Under the pieces are notes generated by a model. That model was not told the origin of the DNA, made no database searches, and saw nothing but the letters and a program-made list of their open reading frames with translations. 9,792 nucleotides of DNA from NCBI GenBank assembly GCA_000431335.1, contig FR888042.1, positions 1 through 9,792 of the forward strand. The letters run 5' to 3'. Positions 5,147 to 9,792 of this stretch are shown in pieces. The DNA is from Clostridium sp. CAG:343 (lineage in GTDB: Bacteria > Bacillota > Clostridia > TANB77 > CAG-508). How positions within the stretch are numbered: the first letter of the stretch is position 1; each line of letters starts with the position of its first letter. The translations under genes were made by a program, and so were the position numbers.

Positions 5147-7006
5147 CTATCTTTGACTTTCGTCATCTTCTTTTGTTGTAGATTCTTGGGTTACTTTCTT
5201 GTCTTCTTTTGTTGTAGATTCTTGAGTTACTTTCTTATCTTCGTTATTTGTCATTTCTCTTAATGCAACAGCTGTATTATAATCAAATCCTAATCTTTGA
5301 ATATTGCTAACATCCATAGTTGCTAATTTTGCTTTTTGTTCATCTGTTAACTTTTCATAAGCTTCATTATATTTATTTTTTTGTTCTAATTCTATATCAT
5401 TTGCATTTTGCTCTTCTGGAGTATATTCTATAGATTCATAAAACCTCTCTTTTCTGCTTTTTGTGTCTTCTTGTCTTTCATTTTTCTCATTAATCATTTT
5501 AGGTTCTTCTTTTTTATTAAACTTCGCTAGAGCTTTATTTTTTATTTTTCCAAAGAAAGATTTGATTGTATATAACTTTTTAGCTCCTATCACTTCATTG
5601 CCATCTATTTTGCTTTCTTTTAAAGCTACTCTATTCATTAAAGCCATGTCTTTAAATGATAAGTTTGAATTTTCTAAATCATGTTTATATTCAAAAGGAA
5701 ATTCTTTTTTCTCTATCAAACTATAAATGTATTCTTCTGTCATTTTTTCATTTTCATTTATAGCTTCTAATATTACTGGATTAATTTTTCTTTTTAACAT
5801 AAATTGATTTATTCTTGATTCTACTCCTGCCTTTTCCATAATTTCTTTAAGATTAATTCTTTTATATAATCCTTTTCTATTCTCAATTGCTTCTTTTATA
5901 TCTATCTCTTTTTTATTATTTTTAAATGTATCAATGTATGCTTTTCCTGTAGCAGCTTCAATATGAATAGCCTTAACAAAATCTTGTGAATTAGAATATA
6001 TGTCCTCATATTCCTCTTCCGGATCATTTGCTTTATTATCTTCTTGTTGCCCTTCTGGCTTATCTGTTTTATTATCTTCTTGTTGTTCTTCTGGCTTGTC
6101 TGTTTTATTATTTTCTTGTTGTTCTTCTGGCTTGTCTGTTTTATTATTTTCTTGTTGTTCTTCTGGCTTGTCTGTTTTATTATTTTCTTGTTGTTCTTCT
6201 GGCTTGTCTGTTTTATTATTTTCTTGTTGTTCTTCTGGCTTGTCTGTTTTATTATTTTCTTGTTGTTCTTCTGGCTTGTCTGTTTTATTATTTTCTTGTT
6301 GCTCTTCCGACTTGTCTGTTTTATTATTTTCTTGTTGCTCTTCCGGCTTGTCTGTTTTATTATTTTCTCTTTCACGCATTTTATTAAAATCAATAGCTGT
6401 AAATGTACTAAGTTGTTGATTTAGTTCTCCCTTAAACTTTGAATATTCCTCTATTTTTTTATTCATAGCATTAATTTCTTTATTTATTTTTCCAATTTCC
6501 TGTTCTTTTTTTTCGCTTTCTTTCCTTAATTCTAACCACTTAAGAGGATTTTCTTTATCAGGTTTTGCACTAAATTCTTGTTCTTTGAGTTCGTTGCCCT
6601 TAATTTCATATTCTTTTCTTTTTATTTCTAGTTTTCCATCTTCAACTTCTCTTTTCATAGCTTCAATTTCCATTGTAATGGTTTTGAAGTTTTTATCTGT
6701 ACAGAAAAACTTTTTATCTTCTTTCGCTTTATTAATTTCTTCTTTAATTTTGCCATTTTCTTCTTCCAGATTTTTTTCCTCTTGTTCTATTTGCTTTCCG
6801 TATTCAGCTTCTACTGCAGCCCTATCTAATTTATATTCAATATCTTCTTTATTTTCTTGCATATCCCTTTTAAATTTTTCTTTTTTTGCTTCTGTTCTCT
6901 TTTTGTTTTGTTCCATTTGTGCTTCTAATTTAGGAACCTTATTTTTAAGCTTATTGTACTCATCAATTAAAGCTTGTGTTTTTGTAAATTCACTAACATT
7001 TTTCAT
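5147..7006 (-). CDS. Coiled-coil protein with twelve-residue tandem repeats, function unknown
   Basis: Not recognised. The 619 residues contain no signal peptide and no membrane helix, so the protein is probably cytoplasmic. Residues 1-205 are a highly charged, Lys/Glu-rich region with strong coiled-coil character (for example LEAQMEQNKKRTEAKKEKF). Residues 215-334 are ten copies of NNKTDKPEEQQE, expected to be disordered. Residues 335-505 look more globular, with some hydrophobic segments (INLKEIMEKAGVE, INPVILEAI) and a basic patch at 476-503. A helical stretch lies at 553-588. Residues about 590-613 hold two copies of EDKKVTQESTTK, and the protein ends DDESQR. There is one cysteine (Cys102). 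The start is ATG at 7006, preceded by a G-rich site (AGGGGGATT, 7011-7019). It has its own promoter and lies 188 bases after trmFO. A scaffold or structural role is only a guess. Confidence 0.9.
   Translation of the reverse strand: MKNVSEFTKTQALIDEYNKLKNKVPKLEAQMEQNKKRTEAKKEKFKRDMQENKEDIEYKLDRAAVEAEYGKQIEQEEKNLEEENGKIKEEINKAKEDKKFFCTDKNFKTITMEIEAMKREVEDGKLEIKRKEYEIKGNELKEQEFSAKPDKENPLKWLELRKESEKKEQEIGKINKEINAMNKKIEEYSKFKGELNQQLSTFTAIDFNKMRERENNKTDKPEEQQENNKTDKSEEQQENNKTDKPEEQQENNKTDKPEEQQENNKTDKPEEQQENNKTDKPEEQQENNKTDKPEEQQENNKTDKPEEQQEDNKTDKPEGQQEDNKANDPEEEYEDIYSNSQDFVKAIHIEAATGKAYIDTFKNNKKEIDIKEAIENRKGLYKRINLKEIMEKAGVESRINQFMLKRKINPVILEAINENEKMTEEYIYSLIEKKEFPFEYKHDLENSNLSFKDMALMNRVALKESKIDGNEVIGAKKLYTIKSFFGKIKNKALAKFNKKEEPKMINEKNERQEDTKSRKERFYESIEYTPEEQNANDIELEQKNKYNEAYEKLTDEQKAKLATMDVSNIQRLGFDYNTAVALREMTNNEDKKVTQESTTKEDKKVTQESTTKEDDESQR
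5166..5237 (-). repeat. Two-copy 36 bp tandem duplication at the 3' end of the coiled-coil gene
   Basis: Two adjacent 36 bp units (5166-5201 and 5202-5237) differ at only two bases. They encode EDKKVTQESTTK twice in frame. The flanking bases at 5238-5242 repeat the first five bases of the unit, consistent with slippage. The unit length equals that of the main array in the same gene, but the sequence is unrelated. Confidence 0.9.
6005..6364 (-). repeat. 36 bp coding minisatellite, ten units
   Basis: Ten in-frame 36 bp units encode NNKTDKPEEQQE and variants. Five consecutive units at 6095-6274 are identical at the nucleotide level. Outer units carry substitutions: units at the 5' end of the gene use CCG-GAA-GAG or have Pro to Ser. 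The last two read DNKTDKPEGQQE and DNKANDPEEEYE. An identical core with decayed edges is the usual signature of recent expansion by slippage or unequal recombination. The copy number is likely to vary between strains. Confidence 0.97.
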
Positions 7007-7083
7007 ATCAAATCCCCCTATTATTTATATTTTCATTATAATAAATTATTTCTTTCCTTCAAATTAATTTTTTATTTAAAATA

Positions 7084-7104
7084 AGTATACATATTTATTA
7101 TACT
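7084..7104. promoter_or_regulatory. Inverted repeat across the -10/start region of the coiled-coil gene
   Basis: AGTATA (7084-7089) and TATACT (7099-7104) are inverted around nine bases, extendable by one A-T pair on each side. The right arm overlaps the -10 box (7097-7102) and the left arm covers the expected start point. The position suits a repressor operator, but in such A+T-rich DNA the match could be chance. Confidence 0.3.
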
Positions 7105-7125
7105 TTTTTTAATGCTCTTTTTCAA
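7097..7125 (-). promoter_or_regulatory. Promoter of the coiled-coil gene
   Basis: On the minus strand, TTGAAA (7125-7120, five of six consensus) is followed after exactly 17 bases by a perfect TATAAT (7102-7097). Transcription should start near 7090, giving a leader of about 84 bases. It separates this gene from trmFO. Confidence 0.85.
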
Positions 7126-7148
7126 CCTTTTTATCCAATTTTATACAT

Positions 7149-7176
7149 TTGTAAACTAATTGTAATAACTTTGTAA
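7149..7176. repeat. Three TTGTAA repeats at 11 bp spacing
   Basis: TTGTAA occurs at 7149, 7160 and 7171, exactly 11 bases apart (TTACAA on the transcribed minus strand). They lie 23 bases upstream of the -35 box of the coiled-coil gene and just after the trmFO stop. Spacing of one helical turn puts all three on one face of the DNA, as for a cooperatively bound regulator. No known regulator motif is recognised. Confidence 0.45.
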
Positions 7177-7194
7177 AATACATTATTTATATCT

Positions 7195-8556
7195 TTAATT
7201 AAAATACCCTAAACTTCTTTCAGCTAATTTAGCATATCGTTCTTTTTTATCTTTTATCTTTTTTCCCTCTAACTCTGGCAATATTCCAAAATTAGCATTC
7301 ATTGGCTGAAATCTTTCATTTGGAGTTGATATATATTTAGATAAAGCCCCTATTACCGTATTTTCCGAAAAAATAACTTTTTCTTCTTTTCCTTTTACTT
7401 GATTAACAGCATTAATGGCTACTACCATTCCAGAAGATATCGACTCAACATAGCCCTCAACACCAGTTATCTGGCCTGCAAAATAAACATTATTATTGTT
7501 TTTAAGGTTATATGTTTCGTCTAATAATTTGCTTGAATTGATATATGTATTTCTATGCATTACTCCATATTTTATAAACTCTGCTTCTTCTAATCCTGGT
7601 ATCATTTGAAAAACTCTCTTTTGCTCTCCAAATTTCAAATTAGTTTGAAATCCAACAATATTATATATACTTGCTTGTTTATTATCTTGTCTTAGTTGTA
7701 CTAATGCATATGGCCTTCTTCCTGTTTTTGGATCATCAAACCCTACTGGTTTTAATGGTCCAAATCTCAAAGTATCAATTCCCCTTTTGGCCATTATTTC
7801 AACTGGCATACAACCTTCAAAGATTTCTCTCTTTTCAAATTCATGAAGTGTAACTACATCTGCTTTTACAAGTTCATTCCAAAATTTCTCATATTCATCC
7901 TGATTCATTGGAAGATTAATATAACTCTGTTCATCTTTTTCTTGAATTGCTAATCTTTTTTTCCATTCTTCTATACTTTCATCTTTTTTCTTTTCTTGGC
8001 TGTACCTGTCTCCATAAAATGCAATTTTAAAATTTATACTATCTTTATTTACAATTGGCGCAGCCGCATCATAAAAATAAAGCTTGTCTTCTCCTGTTAT
8101 TTTACCTATATTTTTTGCTAACCCTTCTGAAGTAAGAGGTCCTGTTGCTATTATCACAATTCCATCTTTTGCTAAAGATTCTATATCAACAATTTCTTTA
8201 TGAATAATTTCAATAAATTCATTTTTTTCTAATTCACAAGTTACTTTTTTAGAAAAACTTTCTCTATCTACTGCTAAAGCCTGTCCTGCTGGAACTCTTG
8301 TTTCATCTGCAATTTTAATTAATAATGAATCTAATCTTCTTAATTCTTCTTTCAATAAACCACATGCATTTGTTAGCAAATTTGATTTAAAAGAATTGCT
8401 ACATACAATTTCAGCAAAATTTTCATTTGAATGTGCTTCTGAATATTTTATTGGCTTCATTTCATATAATTTTACTTTTATTCCTCTTTTAGCAATTTGA
8501 TAAGCTGCCTCACATCCAGCTAATCCTGCTCCTATTACAGTTATATAATCTTTCAT
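7195..8556 (-). CDS. trmFO: Folate-dependent tRNA (m5U54) methyltransferase TrmFO
   Basis: A cytoplasmic flavoprotein that makes 5-methyluridine at position 54 of the tRNA T-loop, using methylenetetrahydrofolate as carbon donor and reduced FAD. It has 453 residues against about 435-440 in most homologues. The N-terminal FAD-binding loop is VIGAGLAGCEAAYQIAKRG (7-25) followed by YEMKP. The two catalytic-region cysteines are Cys52 (EIVCSNSFKSN) and Cys249 (EGCMPVEIMAKRG). The C-terminal FAD segment is YFAGQITGVEGYVESISSG (358-376). The likely reason for the extra length is a charged insert at about 185-210, before YINLPM, where B. subtilis has a short loop before NCPM. The ATG overlaps the TAA of the upstream gene (TAATG), and no strong ribosome binding site is visible, so translation is probably coupled. 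No clear terminator follows. Confidence 0.97.
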   Translation of the reverse strand: MKDYITVIGAGLAGCEAAYQIAKRGIKVKLYEMKPIKYSEAHSNENFAEIVCSNSFKSNLLTNACGLLKEELRRLDSLLIKIADETRVPAGQALAVDRESFSKKVTCELEKNEFIEIIHKEIVDIESLAKDGIVIIATGPLTSEGLAKNIGKITGEDKLYFYDAAAPIVNKDSINFKIAFYGDRYSQEKKKDESIEEWKKRLAIQEKDEQSYINLPMNQDEYEKFWNELVKADVVTLHEFEKREIFEGCMPVEIMAKRGIDTLRFGPLKPVGFDDPKTGRRPYALVQLRQDNKQASIYNIVGFQTNLKFGEQKRVFQMIPGLEEAEFIKYGVMHRNTYINSSKLLDETYNLKNNNNVYFAGQITGVEGYVESISSGMVVAINAVNQVKGKEEKVIFSENTVIGALSKYISTPNERFQPMNANFGILPELEGKKIKDKKERYAKLAERSLGYFN

Positions 8557-9779
8557 TATCTTTCTTCTACCTCGGTAACATAATTTCTTTGTACATTTAT
8601 TTCTTTATCTTGAGTTTTATATTCAAATTCTGATGCTGGCATCCATCCATATATACTTTTACCATCAACAGACATAGTAGATAAAACCTCTTGTATATTT
8701 TCATTATTCTCTATATATGTTTTAAACTCATTATAATCAATTCCTTGTTCTTCTGCATATTGTTTCCAAGTTTGCCCTACTTTTGTGGCCTTTAATATTG
8801 ATTTGCTTCCATCTTTATTAGTTCTGATTAAAGCTCTATTATATATCGAAACTTCAGTATCTTCGGTAAAAATACCATAATTTCCTTTACCATCAGACAC
8901 TTCTGTGTATTTGCTCTGTGCTGGAGCTATAATATGTACAAGTACATCATTTTCATTCTTATCATTTGTATTTTCTTCTTTAACTGCTTCTTCTGATTTT
9001 ATATTTTCGTCCATATTCAAAGAATTTTCTTTTTTAAAATCTTCTGCCATTTTTATTAATTCATGTTCATTTACAGGTGTTTGTTTTACAGTATCTATAT
9101 AGCTGTTTTTTGTACTTTTACTTTCAGTATTATTTTCATTCTGATTAGCAGAAATTGTTCCAGGAAGTAGCATTAATGATCCCATTCCAAAAGCTGCTAT
9201 CCTTTTTAATAATTTCTTTCCGTTAATTTTCCTGAAAAATTCTTTCATCTTTCCGAATCTGTTTTTGTTTCTTTGCTTTTTTATTATCTCTTTATTTTTC
9301 TTCTTTTTTCCCATCATTTGCTTAATTTTCTGCCATCTTCCAATAGGTCTCTCTTCTTTAATATATATGTACTCTAAACTACCATCTGGACCATAAACTC
9401 TTTTTATTTTTTCATTTTCATCATCATCAATCTTATTATAAATTTCTGATTTACTTTCATTGTTAACAACTTCGTCTAGTTGTATATTTTGTTTTGAAAC
9501 GTCCTTGCTTCCTTTATAACAAACGTCTTTTACTTGTTTACGTATTTCTAATACTTTTTCCTGTAGTTCTCTTTTTTCTTCTCTAGATATATTTACTAAT
9601 TCCTGTCTTTTTTGATTTAACATTTTATAATTATTAACTAATCTATCAATTCTTTTTTCAATATAACTTTGTTTCTTATCTTTTTTTATATCTTGGTTTA
9701 TACTATTTATTTGATATTGAATATTTCTTATGTCCTCATTTAATTTTTCTAAATGTTTGTTCAAAACTTTTTTATCCAT
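8556..9779 (-). CDS. Single-pass membrane protein with cytoplasmic coiled coil and secreted domain, function unknown
   Basis: Not recognised. The 407 residues divide into four parts. Residues 1-90 are a charged, heptad-like coiled coil. Residues 105-190 are a linker that becomes extremely basic (KKKKNK near 158-163, RNKNRFGKMKEFF near 170-182). Residues 193-212 (IAAFGMGSLMLLPGTISA) are hydrophobic and look like a signal peptide or anchor. Residues 213-407 are polar and probably outside. The positive charge before the helix predicts N-inside topology. Around 330-360, KVGQTWKQYAEEQGIDYNEFKTYIENN loosely resembles a LysM peptidoglycan-binding motif; this is by eye only. The start ATG has AAGGAG seven bases upstream, at the very window edge (9787-9792). 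Its TAA overlaps the trmFO ATG by one base, so the two are co-transcribed. A role at the cell wall is inference. Confidence 0.88.
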   Translation of the reverse strand: MDKKVLNKHLEKLNEDIRNIQYQINSINQDIKKDKKQSYIEKRIDRLVNNYKMLNQKRQELVNISREEKRELQEKVLEIRKQVKDVCYKGSKDVSKQNIQLDEVVNNESKSEIYNKIDDDENEKIKRVYGPDGSLEYIYIKEERPIGRWQKIKQMMGKKKKNKEIIKKQRNKNRFGKMKEFFRKINGKKLLKRIAAFGMGSLMLLPGTISANQNENNTESKSTKNSYIDTVKQTPVNEHELIKMAEDFKKENSLNMDENIKSEEAVKEENTNDKNENDVLVHIIAPAQSKYTEVSDGKGNYGIFTEDTEVSIYNRALIRTNKDGSKSILKATKVGQTWKQYAEEQGIDYNEFKTYIENNENIQEVLSTMSVDGKSIYGWMPASEFEYKTQDKEINVQRNYVTEVEER

Positions 9780-9792
9780 TTCAATTCTCCTT

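Noticed and set aside
5240..5350. UBA-like motif in the coiled-coil protein (IQRLGFDYNTAVAL near its C-terminus)
   Set aside because: The LGF and Ala-Leu pattern is suggestive, but the spacing is one residue short and the rest of the fold is not visible. It is not enough to claim a domain.
6023..6364. CRISPR-like array, because the unit is 36 bp
   Set aside because: The units are directly contiguous with no spacers, they are in frame within a gene, and no cas genes are present.
5902..6393. Alternative minus-strand frame giving a Lys/Ile-rich repeat protein
   Set aside because: It is the shifted reading of the same minisatellite, entirely inside the 619-residue gene, with no start signal.
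6000..6424. Long plus-strand open frames over the repeat array (Ser/Cys/Leu-rich and Phe/Leu-rich products)
   Set aside because: A stop-free 36 bp unit stays open in every frame it is open in once. These frames lack ribosome binding sites and merely mirror the minus-strand repeats.

Overview
The window looks like chromosomal DNA of a low-GC Firmicute, most likely a Clostridia-type bacterium. Reasons: strongly A+T-rich DNA, consensus AAGGAGG ribosome binding sites, sigma-A type promoters (TTGACA/TATAAT class), a 137-residue Gram-positive-type S12, and the folate-dependent tRNA methyltransferase TrmFO. TGG is used for Trp at a conserved position in fusA, so there is no sign of mycoplasma-type recoding. 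I cannot name the species. All real genes lie on the minus strand, so the biological reading order runs from high to low coordinates.

Layout in transcription order: (i) 9779-8556, an unrecognised 407-residue protein with a cytoplasmic coiled-coil half, one membrane anchor and a secreted half; its stop codon overlaps the start of (ii) trmFO, 8556-7195. (iii) 7006-5147, an unrecognised 619-residue coiled-coil protein with its own promoter. It carries ten 12-residue (36 bp) tandem repeats, and a second, unrelated 36 bp duplication at its C-terminus. (iv) 5035-4601, a 144-residue two-helix membrane protein with a probable bacterial PH (DUF304-like) domain. It is driven by a near-consensus promoter that begins two bases after the stop of (iii), and has a structured leader. 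Its last codons form a rho-independent terminator. (v) The str operon rpsL - rpsG - fusA (4483-1274), started by a near-perfect promoter abutting that terminator. (vi) tuf, from 1030 out through the left edge, with a probable promoter and a hairpin-bearing leader of its own.

The str genes encode ribosomal proteins S12 and S7 and elongation factors G and Tu, the core of translation elongation. TrmFO makes m5U54 in tRNA, so it also serves translation, but it is transcribed separately. The three unrecognised proteins sit between or beside these housekeeping genes. Two are long, highly charged coiled-coil proteins and two have membrane segments. A shared envelope or scaffold role is possible but is inference only.

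No gene-free stretch exceeds 300 bases. The longest are 1031-1273 (tuf leader and promoter), 7007-7194 (promoter and phased repeats) and 3899-4069 (two perfect hairpins). I see no tRNA, rRNA, CRISPR array, insertion sequence or phage gene. The most interesting features are the expanding 36 bp minisatellite, the internally placed signal-anchor of the 407-residue protein, and the RNA structures at 5061-5107, 4587-4610 and 3925-3977.
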